This document shows, one piece after another, positions 26,672-35,876 of a DNA stretch of 64,000 nucleotides. The stretch lies in assembly GCA_017476665.1 (NCBI GenBank), contig JAFUZJ010000019.1, forward strand, positions 62,001-126,000, written 5' to 3'. The notes beneath the pieces are model-generated. The model saw only the letters and a program-made list of their open reading frames with translations. It made no database searches and was not told where the DNA came from. Within the stretch, counting starts at the first letter, position 1, and the number at the start of each line of letters is the position of its first letter. This DNA is from Lachnospiraceae bacterium (GTDB lineage: Bacteria; Bacillota; Clostridia; Lachnospirales; Lachnospiraceae). The position numbers were made by a program, and so were the translations under genes.

Positions 26672-28732
26672 TTACACAATCCTCTTAAACTTTTTATCTA
26701 ATTCATACTGACTCATGGTGATGATCGTCGGTCTGCCATGAGGACAATTGTAAGGGTTGTCCAAAGTCAGCAGTTCGTCAATCAGCTCCTGCGCTTCCGC
26801 ATAGCTCAGCCTGTTATTTCCCTTCACAGCCGCCTTGCAGGACATGGATGCGATCTTCTCCTCGATCACCTGAAAGCTCCCTCTGCTCACACCCTGATCC
26901 AATTCATCCAACACTGCCAGAAAGAGCTCTCTTTCGCTGCAGCCGTAAAGATCCTGCGGTACACTTCTGAGAGCATACTCCCGCCCGCCGAAAGCTTCGA
27001 TCTCAAATCCCAGATTTCTAAAATGTTCCTGATATTCCAGATAGACCAGCTCCTCCTGTGCAGTCAGGCTCACAATAATCGGCGGCATCAGCATCTGGGA
27101 TGTCACCTGTTTTTCATGAAAGCGCTTCATCAGTCGCTCATATTTTACTTTCTCGTGGGCTGCATGCTGGTCAATAATAAACATTTTCTTCTCAAACTGT
27201 ACGATCCAATAAGTGTCAAATACCTGACCCACAATATGATAGCGGTCTCGGTTGCGCTGATCCAGAATCCGTTCTTCAAATAAATTCATCTGTTCCGGCT
27301 GAATCGCTTCTGGCTGGACTGTTGCCGGCTGGACTGTTTCTGCCCCGACTGCTTCTGCCTGCTTGGGGCCCGGCGCACCGACATTCTGCGCGCTCTGCAG
27401 CTTCTGTGGTGTCACGTTGTCGTCCTGCGGTGCCGGCGTCTCCACAAAGAATGTGTCTTCCAATTGCGCCGTTTTTTCATCAATCTGTTCCGCTCCCGAC
27501 TGCACCTTTTCGCGCTGTAATGCTTCCTGCGTCGGTTGGGGTGCCTTGACCTTGCTCCACACCGGATCCTTTGCAAAATTCTTTTTATCGACCTGATAAT
27601 GGCTCTCCTCCGCCACGCGATATGCACTGCTCCGATTGACCTCAAAAGGCTCCGGCACATGCTCTCTCTGCCGTTTTAAGAGTTCTTCCCGCTCTGCCTT
27701 CTTCACCGCCCGCTCGTCATCCAGCCTGGTATCCGGTATCATCTCCTGCTGCTTCAGCGTATCGTGCACACTGTCAGAAAGCATCTTGCTGAATGTGATC
27801 CCGTCGCTGAACCGCACGTCCATCTTATTCGGATGCACGTTCACATCCACCTGTCTGGTATCCATGGTAATATGCAGGATGCACAGCGGGAACTTATGCT
27901 GCATTAAATATTCCCGATATCCCTCCTCCAACGCTCTGGCCACCAGATTGCTGCGGATAAACCGTCCGTTGATAAAATAGATTTCAAAATTCCGATTAGA
28001 ACGTACCAATACAGGCTTCCCCAGGTATCCTTCCACCTTATTGCCGTTTTGCTCCACCTGGATCGGCACCAGTGAAGTCGCCACCTCTTTTCCATAAATC
28101 CGATAGATGACATCTTTCAGATCTCCGCTTCCCGTAGTATGAAATTTCAGCTGATTTCCCACCTGAAATTTAAATGAAATATCCGGTCTGGAAAGCGCCA
28201 GATGCTCCATCAAATCTGCAATGTAGCCGCCCTCTGTGGCAGGCATTTTTAAAAATTTTCTGCGCACCGGCGTATTAAAGAACAGATTTCTCACCAAAAA
28301 TGTGGTTCCGTCCGGCGCACCTACCTCCGAAAATTCTTTCTCCACAGCTCCCTCCAGCACCATACGGCTGCCTGTCAGGGAATCCCTGGTCTTGGTGATC
28401 ACCTCCACCTTGGCTACCGCTGCAATGCTGGACAACGCCTCACCGCGGAACCCCAGGCTGGAGATCCGGATCAGATCCTCCGCATTCTGGATTTTGCTGG
28501 TCGCATGCCGTAAAAAAGCCATACGCAGCTGCTCCTTTTCCATACCAAGTCCATTGTCCGTGACACGGATAAATTCAATTCCGCCCTCTTTGATTTCCAC
28601 CGTGATGGCAGTTGCTCCCGCGTCCACCGCATTCTCTACCAGTTCCTTCACCACACTGGATGGCCGTTCCACCACCTCGCCTGCAGCGATCTTATCAATG
28701 GTCGCCGAGTCCAAAACATGTATCTGCGGCAT
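26672..28732 (-). CDS. mutL: DNA mismatch repair protein MutL
   Basis: 686 residues from the ATG at 28732, because GGAGGAG lies directly upstream and the GTG five codons earlier would precede that site. The N-terminal GHKL ATPase (about 1-330) shows LVENAVDAGA, DNGLGM, RHATSKI and GFRGEAL. A low-complexity linker (about 335-490) contains repeated Val-Gln-Pro/Ile-Gln-Pro units. The C-terminal endonuclease domain has DQHAAHEK near 521, SCKAAVKG and CPHGRP, so it is a nicking MutL as expected where mutH is absent. It lies one base-scale gap from miaA but is separated from mutS by three unrelated genes. Confidence 0.97.
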   Translation of the reverse strand: MPQIHVLDSATIDKIAAGEVVERPSSVVKELVENAVDAGATAITVEIKEGGIEFIRVTDNGLGMEKEQLRMAFLRHATSKIQNAEDLIRISSLGFRGEALSSIAAVAKVEVITKTRDSLTGSRMVLEGAVEKEFSEVGAPDGTTFLVRNLFFNTPVRRKFLKMPATEGGYIADLMEHLALSRPDISFKFQVGNQLKFHTTGSGDLKDVIYRIYGKEVATSLVPIQVEQNGNKVEGYLGKPVLVRSNRNFEIYFINGRFIRSNLVARALEEGYREYLMQHKFPLCILHITMDTRQVDVNVHPNKMDVRFSDGITFSKMLSDSVHDTLKQQEMIPDTRLDDERAVKKAEREELLKRQREHVPEPFEVNRSSAYRVAEESHYQVDKKNFAKDPVWSKVKAPQPTQEALQREKVQSGAEQIDEKTAQLEDTFFVETPAPQDDNVTPQKLQSAQNVGAPGPKQAEAVGAETVQPATVQPEAIQPEQMNLFEERILDQRNRDRYHIVGQVFDTYWIVQFEKKMFIIDQHAAHEKVKYERLMKRFHEKQVTSQMLMPPIIVSLTAQEELVYLEYQEHFRNLGFEIEAFGGREYALRSVPQDLYGCSERELFLAVLDELDQGVSRGSFQVIEEKIASMSCKAAVKGNNRLSYAEAQELIDELLTLDNPYNCPHGRPTIITMSQYELDKKFKRIV

Positions 28733-28748
28733 TTGTCTCTCCTCCACT

Positions 28749-29750
28749 CTATCCTTCTGTCACACGGTCCGGCTCAGACGGTTGATCCGCTGTGACACAC
28801 GCCAGACCGCGTATAAATTTTCGCACCTGTTTCCACGCCTGTTCCGCCTCCGGATATCTGGTCAGTCCCATCTGGAACACATGAAACATGCCGGGAAAAA
28901 TCTGTTCCTTCACATGCACTCCGCAGATCTTCGCCTTTCTGGCCACTTCTAATGTGTCGCTCAACAACATTTCCCGCTCTCCCACCTGCATCAACATGGG
29001 CGGGAATCCGGTGTAATCACCGAAAAGCGGCGATATGTACGGCTCTCTCGCATCATGTTCACCCGGATAAGCATTGTGATAGACCAGGGTATCCGTAGAA
29101 CCGCCGAACATGGGATCTGTATTAAAATTCTTCGTATAAGAATCTCCGCTCAGCGTCAGATCCGTCCATGCCGACATGGTGATCACCGCCGCCGGCAAGG
29201 GCATCTTTTCATCCCGCAGATAAAGAGTCAGCGCCAATGCCAGACCGCCGCCTGCGGAATCCCCTGCAACAATGATCTCATCCCCTGCATATCCCTGTGC
29301 CAGCAGATACCGGTAAGCTTCAACCGCATCTTCAAACGCTGCCGGATAAGGATGTTCCGGCGCCACCCTGTAATCCAGGCTGGCTACAGCCCCGCCGGAA
29401 ATCTTCTGATAAAGTGCCGCCATATTCCGGTATGTATTATGCAGTTTCCCGTAATAACCGCCGCCATGAAGCTGTAATACCACTAATTTTTTGCATTCTC
29501 CGCTCTCCGGCGCCAGCCATTCCATCATGCAGTTTGAAAGTTCTATCACCTCATGCTTCAATCCTTCCGGTACATTCCAGTGATGCTCCATTGCGGTAAA
29601 TCTTCTCCGCAATTCTCCGGTCTGCGCCATGGGACCGATCCCCGGCATATGATTCAACATTTCTACCGCTTTCAGCGCCCGCATTCCGCCGGGGCTCACA
29701 GTGACTTCTTTTTCCCTGTTATTCTCTTTCCGCTCATCTTTTTCAAGCAT
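28749..29750 (-). CDS. Alpha/beta hydrolase, hormone-sensitive-lipase type esterase
   Basis: 333 residues. Oxyanion-hole motif HGGG is at 95-98, nucleophile elbow GDSAGG with Ser165 at 163-168, and the catalytic His is near 290 in GMFHVFQ; the acid is probably an Asp near 265. These define the HSL/bacterial family IV esterases, which cut short-chain esters or act on N-acylated or acetylated substrates. No signal peptide is seen, so it is cytoplasmic. It is the third gene of a cassette with a condensation-type acyltransferase and DUF6320 protein and may remove or proofread the ester made by that enzyme; this is inference. Confidence 0.9.
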   Translation of the reverse strand: MLEKDERKENNREKEVTVSPGGMRALKAVEMLNHMPGIGPMAQTGELRRRFTAMEHHWNVPEGLKHEVIELSNCMMEWLAPESGECKKLVVLQLHGGGYYGKLHNTYRNMAALYQKISGGAVASLDYRVAPEHPYPAAFEDAVEAYRYLLAQGYAGDEIIVAGDSAGGGLALALTLYLRDEKMPLPAAVITMSAWTDLTLSGDSYTKNFNTDPMFGGSTDTLVYHNAYPGEHDAREPYISPLFGDYTGFPPMLMQVGEREMLLSDTLEVARKAKICGVHVKEQIFPGMFHVFQMGLTRYPEAEQAWKQVRKFIRGLACVTADQPSEPDRVTEG

Positions 29751-29776
29751 TTTCTATATCTCCGTTTTACGATCCA

Positions 29777-30472
29777 TCACACATGAAACCGCCGCTTCAA
29801 CTCCCGCTTAAACTGACGGTCGCCAAACAGGATCGTCGCTGCCAGATACACCCCTGACACCAGGATACAAAGCACCGGCAGGATCAGATTGTGAATATGA
29901 TGGGTCAGATACAACAATATGATCACCACACTGCTGGCCGCCATCATCAGTAAAAGCGCCAGATAGCTATACCAGTTCTGTCTGTTCAGCATCATAAAGA
30001 AAAACACCATGCCGTCTCCCAACAGGATCAGCCCCGGGATTGCCCATTCCACGGCCCACCCGCGGTTTCCCGTCATATGATCGATCAAAAACAGCAGCGC
30101 CATCGTGGAAAATATCTGCAATCCCACTTTAAAGGCCGCCCCTGCATCATGCCTGATCCAATAGACAACAAACAAATAGGTGTACAACAATGCGATGCCC
30201 ACGATCACAGACCAGTATAACATAGGGGTAAATATTACATTAATGACTATAGCAGCTGCCTCACACAAAAGAAAACAAAACAGCATCAGGCTCATAAAAA
30301 AGCGGATCTGCCGCTCCCTGTTGCGGACATTCGGATACTGCGCCGCCAGACCATACTGAGACGCAATCTCCTTTGCACGCTGTGCATCCGCCTCCTCCAT
30401 CATTTTATGACAGAGCGGACAGCTGTTCCTCTCATCCAAAACCATCACCTTACAATTACTGCAATAATTCAT
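29777..30472 (-). CDS. DUF6320 zinc-ribbon membrane protein
   Basis: 231 residues. A zinc ribbon at the N-terminus is formed by Cys4, Cys7, Cys18 and Cys21 (CSNC ... CPLC). After a charged stretch come six hydrophobic helices (about 57-78, 85-104, 113-131, 140-158, 163-182 and 190-210), and the C-terminus is basic (RQFKRELKRRFHV). I recognise this as the DUF6320 type, function unknown. It starts three bases after the acyltransferase gene, so the two are tightly coupled. A scaffold or lipid-substrate role for the adjacent acyltransferase is possible. Confidence 0.82.
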   Translation of the reverse strand: MNYCSNCKVMVLDERNSCPLCHKMMEEADAQRAKEIASQYGLAAQYPNVRNRERQIRFFMSLMLFCFLLCEAAAIVINVIFTPMLYWSVIVGIALLYTYLFVVYWIRHDAGAAFKVGLQIFSTMALLFLIDHMTGNRGWAVEWAIPGLILLGDGMVFFFMMLNRQNWYSYLALLLMMAASSVVIILLYLTHHIHNLILPVLCILVSGVYLAATILFGDRQFKRELKRRFHV

Positions 30473-30475
30473 AAT

Positions 30476-31792
30476 CTATGCATCCTCATATACTTCGTTT
30501 GTCTGCAGCACTACTTCCACGCCGTCCTCCGTCAATGTCTGGAAAAAGCATTTCTGCACAGAGGTATCACTCAAGATCGAACTGAAGCAGACCGTGAGTA
30601 TTCCATTATAGGAGCACACGCTCCCCTTCATATTCTGTCCCGCAGACATGGATAGCAGACAGGCAAAATTCTCTACAAACGGTTTATACGGCTCCCGCAG
30701 TTCGATATTGCCAATATTTGTGATTGTGGTGGTACTATTGTGCCTGGATGCTTCATACACCTGCTTGATCGCAATATTTTTGATGGCCAGCGGGATCAGA
30801 CGAAGAATAAAGTTCTGTTCGTTCGACACATTGTATGTGATGATGTCGTCCAGATTTTCCTTTGTGATCTGCTCCTTCAGGCTCTGCGTGGTAATCTCCA
30901 GCACTTCGGCAAAACTGTATTTTTCTATCCGCTCCTGCGGCTGAAACTCCGCCGTCACCATGGCAAAAAAATTCTTCATGGTATGGGAATCATAGAACGG
31001 CCGAAGGTTCACGGGCACGCAGCATGCAATGGGCACATCACTGCCTCTGCTGTGCAGATATCCCTTGTAGATCGCATAAGTGTAGGCTCCCACCAGATAT
31101 TGATTGATGGTCACGCCGTATTTTTTGCAGGCCGCCTTCAGCAGATCAATCCGCATGGAGCCCTGGATCACGCCCACCGCGCCGCCCATCAGCTTCTCCC
31201 CGTGCAGCGTAACCGCATGAGAAGACTTATATTTCTTGCGTTCCTTTACCGGCTTTTTATAATTCTTCAGGTAACTGTCCTCTTTGTCAAAATAGACATC
31301 CGGCGAAATTCTGTCCTTCTCGCCGGCAAGCGCCTCCGGGTACTTGAGGCGAAGATATTGGTACACCAGTTCTTTCAGAAAAACAATTCCGCCGAAACCG
31401 TCCGTCAGCACATGAAATACTTCCAGATTGATGCGACGTCCGTAATAAGTGACCCGAAACATATAATTATGATTCTGGCTCTTGTTGATATAGGCACCCG
31501 GGTAGGCATATTCCTGCCGCACCTGGGGCGTTGTCTTTTTGTTTTCCTCAAAATAATACCAGAAAAGCCCTGCCCGCAGACACATCCGGAACACCGAAAA
31601 ATGCGGCAGCACACGGTTTAGTGCCTCCTGCAGCAGCACGCGGTCTACCTCCTCCGTCATCACCGCGAAGATCCGATATACATTTGTCATGTTTTCACTG
31701 GCGATCACCGGAAATAAAAGCGCCGTATTATCCAGTTTGTCCCATGCCGTATTGATATCCTTACTCAAAAAACTCACTCCATTTATGATCAT
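30476..31792 (-). CDS. Condensation-domain (PapA5/alcohol acetyltransferase-like) acyltransferase
   Basis: 438 residues from ATG 31792. That ATG shares one base with the mutS stop (TGATG), giving strong translational coupling; a TTG eight codons later with GGAG upstream is an alternative. The catalytic HxxxDG motif is HVLTDG at 127-132. The two-lobed condensation/CoA-dependent acyltransferase fold is supported by the later CVPVNLRPF segment (DFGWG-region equivalent) and NIGNIELRE. The family moves acyl groups to alcohols or amines. No NRPS or PKS genes are nearby, so a stand-alone lipid or small-molecule acylation is likelier. The product is unknown. Confidence 0.83.
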   Translation of the reverse strand: MIINGVSFLSKDINTAWDKLDNTALLFPVIASENMTNVYRIFAVMTEEVDRVLLQEALNRVLPHFSVFRMCLRAGLFWYYFEENKKTTPQVRQEYAYPGAYINKSQNHNYMFRVTYYGRRINLEVFHVLTDGFGGIVFLKELVYQYLRLKYPEALAGEKDRISPDVYFDKEDSYLKNYKKPVKERKKYKSSHAVTLHGEKLMGGAVGVIQGSMRIDLLKAACKKYGVTINQYLVGAYTYAIYKGYLHSRGSDVPIACCVPVNLRPFYDSHTMKNFFAMVTAEFQPQERIEKYSFAEVLEITTQSLKEQITKENLDDIITYNVSNEQNFILRLIPLAIKNIAIKQVYEASRHNSTTTITNIGNIELREPYKPFVENFACLLSMSAGQNMKGSVCSYNGILTVCFSSILSDTSVQKCFFQTLTEDGVEVVLQTNEVYEDA

Positions 31793-34458
31793 CACTCCGC
31801 CGTCCAACGGTTTCGCAGCTTATTCTGCAGCCTGTACAGTGTATTCATGGCATCCAACGGCGTCAATGTGGTGATCTCCACCTCCATCAGTTCTCTGATC
31901 ACATCCTCGTCCGTCACCGTCTCGAACAGGGACATCTGCGCCATGTCCAACTCATCCATCTTCGGCAGCTTCTGTCCGCTTCGCTTATTCTCTCCCTTGG
32001 TGTCTACCGCAATACTCTGTACTTTCTCGGTGATATCATTGTCCGAGAGTTGATCCGCAATCTCCTTTGCCCGGTCGATCACCATATCCGGCACGCCCGC
32101 CAACTTTGCCACCTGAATTCCGTAACTCCGGTCCGCACCGCCCTTTACAATCTTTCGCAGGAATACAATATCATCCCCACATTCCTTCACGGCAATACAA
32201 TAATTGTTCACATTGCTCATCTTGCCTTCCAGCTCCGTCAGCTCATGATAATGGGTGGCAAACAAAGTTTTTGCCCCCAAAAGCTTTCTGTTGCTGATAT
32301 GTTCGATCACTGCCCATGCGATGGAAAGTCCGTCAAAGGTGGAGGTGCCGCGGCCGATCTCGTCCAGGATCAGCAGACTGTTCGCCGTGGCGTTCCGCAG
32401 AATATTGGCCACCTCATTCATCTCCACCATAAAGGTGGATTGTCCGCTGGCCAGGTCATCCGATGCGCCCACACGGGTAAAAATCCGATCCACGATCCCG
32501 ATATTCGCGGACTTTGCCGGCACAAAACACCCGATCTGCGCCAGGAGCACGATCAGCGCCGACTGCCGCATATACGTGGATTTTCCAGCCATGTTCGGTC
32601 CCGTGATGACGCTGATACAATGGCTGCCGTTGTCCAGATAAGTGTCATTGGCAATAAACAGATCATTGGTGATCATCTGCTCCACCACAGGATGCCGCCC
32701 CTCTTTAATGTCAATTACGCCTTTTTCATTTAACTTCGGGCGCACATAATGATTCCGCTCCGCCACCACAGAAAGAGACGCGAACACATCCAGCCTCGCT
32801 ACCGCTTTCGCCGTTTTCTGGATTCGCTCCAGCTCCGCAGCCACCGCGTCACGGATCTTGCAGAACAGGTCATATTCCAACGTCTGCAGCTTCTCCTCCG
32901 CGTTCAGGATCGTATCCTCCAGTTCCTTCAGCCGGGGCGTGGTATAACGCTCCGCGTTTGCCAGCGTCTGCTTTCGCACATAATCCTCCGGCACCAGATT
33001 TTTATAAGAATTCGTCACTTCAAAATAATACCCGAACACTTTATTATACTTAATGCGCAGGTTCTTGATCCCCGTGCGCTCTCTGTCTTTCTCCTCCAGC
33101 TCCGCCAGCCAGGACTTCCCATCCCGCTTGGCACTGCGCAGCATATCAATATCCTCATCAAATCCATCCTTGATGATCCCGCCTTCACGGATCGTGATCG
33201 GCGGTTCCTCCTCGATGGACTGCAGGATCAACTGATAGATATCCTCCAGGCCATCCATCGCCTCCCGGATCGAAGTCAGCGCTTCCCTGTGGAAATTTTC
33301 CAGCACCGTCTTAATATGCGGCAGCATCTCCAGCGAATTGCGAAACGCAATCAGGTCCCTGGGATTGGCAGTCTTATAGGTCACTTTCGCCAAAAGCCGC
33401 TCCAGATCATAGATTGGATTCAGATACTCCCTGATCTCGTCCCGGGAAAAACTGTCCCCGTTCAGCTCCTCAATGGCATCCAGTCTGCTCTCCATATCCG
33501 CCTTCTCGATCAGAGGCTGTTCAATATAACTTCTAAGCAGACGCCCGCCCATGGCGGTCCTGGTCTTGTCCAACACCCACAGCAGAGAACCTCTTTTTTG
33601 TTTCTCCCGCAAAGTCTCCGTCAGCTCCAGGTTTCTTCTGGTAGAGCTGTCCAACAGCATATATTTACTGGTCAGATAGGGGTACAAATGCGTGAAATGC
33701 TCCAACTCACTCTTCTGCGTCTCCTGCAGATACTGCAACATCGCCCCGGCAGCGATCATCCCGTTGGGAAAATCCTCAATCCCCAGCCCGATCAGGGTAT
33801 TCACTTTAAAATGTTTTAACAGAGTCTTTTTGCAGCCGTCATCGTCAAACACATGCGCTTCCAAGGCATTCACCGAAATATGTAATCTGCCCCGCAGATC
33901 CTCCACATCCGCGCCGCTCATCAGGAACGCATCGTTGCAGATGATCTCGGATGGCTCATATTTCATCAGCTCGTCCATGAGCTTCTTGATGTCCTCCACT
34001 TCCGTCACATAGAAATCCCCCGTGGTCACATCCGCAGCCGCAACGCCGATCCCTGTAGGCATATAGGTAATGCACAAAATAAAATTATTCTTGGAAGCGT
34101 CCAGCGACTGCACGTTCAGGTTTGTCCCCGGCGTCACGATCCGCACGATATCCCGCTTCACCAGTCCCTTCGCCAGCTTCGGATCTTCCAGCTGCTCACA
34201 GATTGCCACCTTGTACCCTTTGCTGACCAACTTGGTCAAATACCCCTCCACCGCATGATACGGCACGCCGCACATAGGTGCGCGCTCATCCTGACCGCAG
34301 GCTCTGCCGGTCAACGTCAGCTCCAGTTCCTTGGAAGCCGTCACCGCATCCTCAAAAAACATCTCATAAAAATCGCCAAGTCTGTAAAACAAAATACAGT
34401 CCGGGACCTGCTTCTTGGTCTCCATATACTGTTGCATCATGGGGGTTAATTCGGGCAC
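31792..34458 (-). CDS. mutS: DNA mismatch repair protein MutS
   Basis: 888 residues if translation starts at GTG 34458, nine bases after AGGAG and matching the usual ELTPMMQQY opening; an ATG seven codons upstream has no site. MutS recognises mismatches: the Phe-x-Glu wedge is in RLGDFYEMFFEDA near the N-terminus. The ATPase has Walker A GPNMAGKST near residue 620, DDLASGQSTFMVEM and Walker B LLILDEIGRGTSTFDG. The C-terminus carries the helix-turn-helix dimerisation region. It heads an operon that continues through the acyltransferase cassette to mutL and miaA. Confidence 0.97.
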   Translation of the reverse strand: MPELTPMMQQYMETKKQVPDCILFYRLGDFYEMFFEDAVTASKELELTLTGRACGQDERAPMCGVPYHAVEGYLTKLVSKGYKVAICEQLEDPKLAKGLVKRDIVRIVTPGTNLNVQSLDASKNNFILCITYMPTGIGVAAADVTTGDFYVTEVEDIKKLMDELMKYEPSEIICNDAFLMSGADVEDLRGRLHISVNALEAHVFDDDGCKKTLLKHFKVNTLIGLGIEDFPNGMIAAGAMLQYLQETQKSELEHFTHLYPYLTSKYMLLDSSTRRNLELTETLREKQKRGSLLWVLDKTRTAMGGRLLRSYIEQPLIEKADMESRLDAIEELNGDSFSRDEIREYLNPIYDLERLLAKVTYKTANPRDLIAFRNSLEMLPHIKTVLENFHREALTSIREAMDGLEDIYQLILQSIEEEPPITIREGGIIKDGFDEDIDMLRSAKRDGKSWLAELEEKDRERTGIKNLRIKYNKVFGYYFEVTNSYKNLVPEDYVRKQTLANAERYTTPRLKELEDTILNAEEKLQTLEYDLFCKIRDAVAAELERIQKTAKAVARLDVFASLSVVAERNHYVRPKLNEKGVIDIKEGRHPVVEQMITNDLFIANDTYLDNGSHCISVITGPNMAGKSTYMRQSALIVLLAQIGCFVPAKSANIGIVDRIFTRVGASDDLASGQSTFMVEMNEVANILRNATANSLLILDEIGRGTSTFDGLSIAWAVIEHISNRKLLGAKTLFATHYHELTELEGKMSNVNNYCIAVKECGDDIVFLRKIVKGGADRSYGIQVAKLAGVPDMVIDRAKEIADQLSDNDITEKVQSIAVDTKGENKRSGQKLPKMDELDMAQMSLFETVTDEDVIRELMEVEITTLTPLDAMNTLYRLQNKLRNRWTAE

Positions 34459-34526
34459 TGTCTTGCACTCCTGTTCCATGTTATTATAAAAAGGCTGTCT
34501 GCACAAATCCTGCGCATTCAGCCTCC

Positions 34527-34555
34527 ACTATACCACAAAATATTGTATTTGTAAA
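34527..34555 (-). promoter_or_regulatory. Sigma-A promoter of mutS
   Basis: Minus strand: TTTACA (34555-34550), 17-base spacer, TATAGT (34532-34527). It lies in the gap after the Rpn-type gene, and its transcript would start near 34520, about 60 bases before the preferred mutS start. Confidence 0.7.
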
Positions 34556-34602
34556 TATTTCCACCCGGGTCGCTCCGACCGCTTTTTGATCAAAAATTTC
34601 CA

Positions 34603-35568
34603 TTACTGTTTCTGATATTTCATGTATTGATCAGCCGCTTCCTCCGACAAATGAAACCTTACTATTATGCCTGCTCGGATAGTGTCATCCGGATAATTGT
34701 CTTCTCTTCTGATATCAATATATTCCTGGATGCGCCCTTCCTGATTTCCAATCTGCACACCTTCCTGCCTTCCGTCCTCTATCATATCCTTAATCGCCTG
34801 ACACATATTGCTTTTCCCACCTTTCTCTTCGTAATACTTTTCTCTGATTGCCTGTAGCTCCCGTGAGTGTCCCATGATACTGATTATATCATATGCGTCT
34901 GTACTTAAATTTTCAAACGCCTGCTCGTTATCCCGCAAATATTCCCAGAGTTTTTCTTTGTCCTCTGCCCTTTGCAGAAAACCAAACACTTCCCTCAGAT
35001 CTGTGTGAAAATTCTCATACCCCTTATACCGCCGCACTTCAATCAAATGCAATGGATAATCCGTCAAAAGAGCACAGATTTCCTGCGGATAACCGTCCAG
35101 ATCAATCATGTCCCGTAAGTTTTTCGGTCCGTTCCATACCTCTTTCCCGAAATATAAAACAATGGGAAGCATAGGCTTCAATTTTTCTTCTTTAGCAAAA
35201 CCGGACAGATATTCCGCACCCTTGAGATCCTTATTCTTTGCATGCGCACCGGCTGCCTTTCTCCACTGCCTGTGGTATCCCATTGCCTCCAGATTCATCA
35301 TGCGGACAGGCATAGCATAGTGAATGTCCGTCTGATTCTCCAACACCACAATCAGCGCATGCATGCCTTTCCCGACCTCTGTCACTACATCTGCCGTGAC
35401 GGTCTGCACACTGTCTCCGTATTCCTGTCTGGTTGTCACATTCCGAAGTTCATGCACCTCTTCCGCTTTCACCCGCTCTTCACCGTGGTATACGAATCCA
35501 TTGAGCAGATCAGCTACCCGCGCAGGCTCTCCCATATACGTATTTGTACCAACATCCATCTTCCCCAT
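34603..35568 (-). CDS. Rpn-family PD-(D/E)XK nuclease (recombination-promoting nuclease/putative transposase)
   Basis: 321 residues with GGAGG before the ATG. The core resembles the PDDEXK_2/Rpn group: TADVVTEVGKG gives the first Asp strand and VLENQTDIHYAMPVRMMN gives the E-x-Q-T strand. The C-terminal third is charged and helical, with a repeated G-x-x-x-G pattern (RQEGVQIGNQEGR). Rpn proteins cut DNA and raise RecA-independent recombination in E. coli; in gut Clostridia they form large, variable families. A perfect inverted repeat sits 30 bases upstream. It is a single gene between mutS and a plus-strand gene. Confidence 0.85.
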   Translation of the reverse strand: MGKMDVGTNTYMGEPARVADLLNGFVYHGEERVKAEEVHELRNVTTRQEYGDSVQTVTADVVTEVGKGMHALIVVLENQTDIHYAMPVRMMNLEAMGYHRQWRKAAGAHAKNKDLKGAEYLSGFAKEEKLKPMLPIVLYFGKEVWNGPKNLRDMIDLDGYPQEICALLTDYPLHLIEVRRYKGYENFHTDLREVFGFLQRAEDKEKLWEYLRDNEQAFENLSTDAYDIISIMGHSRELQAIREKYYEEKGGKSNMCQAIKDMIEDGRQEGVQIGNQEGRIQEYIDIRREDNYPDDTIRAGIIVRFHLSEEAADQYMKYQKQ

Positions 35569-35597
35569 CTACATCCTCCAATTCTGTTTAGCCTTTT

Positions 35598-35620
35598 CGA
35601 CACATCAATGAAATGTGTCG
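35598..35620. repeat. Perfect inverted repeat upstream of the Rpn gene
   Basis: CGACACAT and ATGTGTCG (8 bp each) separated by seven bases. In the minus-strand direction the second arm ends 29 bases before the Rpn start codon. It has no T run in that direction, so it looks more like an operator than a terminator. Confidence 0.65.
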
Positions 35621-35812
35621 GATGCATATTTTTTTCCAAAAAACGTTCATCGCATCTGTATTTTATCTTTGAAACATACGTAGGGAAAAACCGGCGAACT
35701 GCCAATAGAATGTGAATTATTCACTTCTGATGAATTTCTCCTCCGATTGATAGCATCATAATACCTTTGTAGGATATTGTCAATAGTGAAAACGGAAGCT
35801 CTGATACTTTTC

Positions 35813-35841
35813 TTGCCATATGCGTTTGAATACCTTATAAT
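35813..35841 (+). promoter_or_regulatory. Sigma-A promoter of the serine hydrolase gene
   Basis: TTGCCA (35813-35818), 17-base spacer, perfect TATAAT (35836-35841). GGAGGAG (35862-35868) and ATG 35877 follow at normal distances. Confidence 0.85.
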
Positions 35842-35876
35842 TATTACAAATAATCCAATACGGAGGAGACCCGGTT

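Larger units (their letters stand above)
35569..35876. other. 308-base divergent intergenic region
   Basis: AT-rich spacer between the minus-strand Rpn gene and the plus-strand serine hydrolase. It holds an inverted repeat close to the Rpn gene and a strong plus-strand promoter close to the hydrolase. Between them (35621-35812) I see no convincing open frame or RNA gene. Confidence 0.6.

Noticed and set aside
34458-34517. A 23-codon upstream frame (ATG 34517) as a leader peptide for mutS.
   Set aside because: Its GGAGG lies upstream of the predicted transcription start, so it would not be in the mRNA.
34583-34596. TTTTTGATCAAAAA palindrome as terminator of the Rpn gene.
   Set aside because: There is no loop and no following T run; the nearby GGTCG/CGACC stem is also not followed by T.
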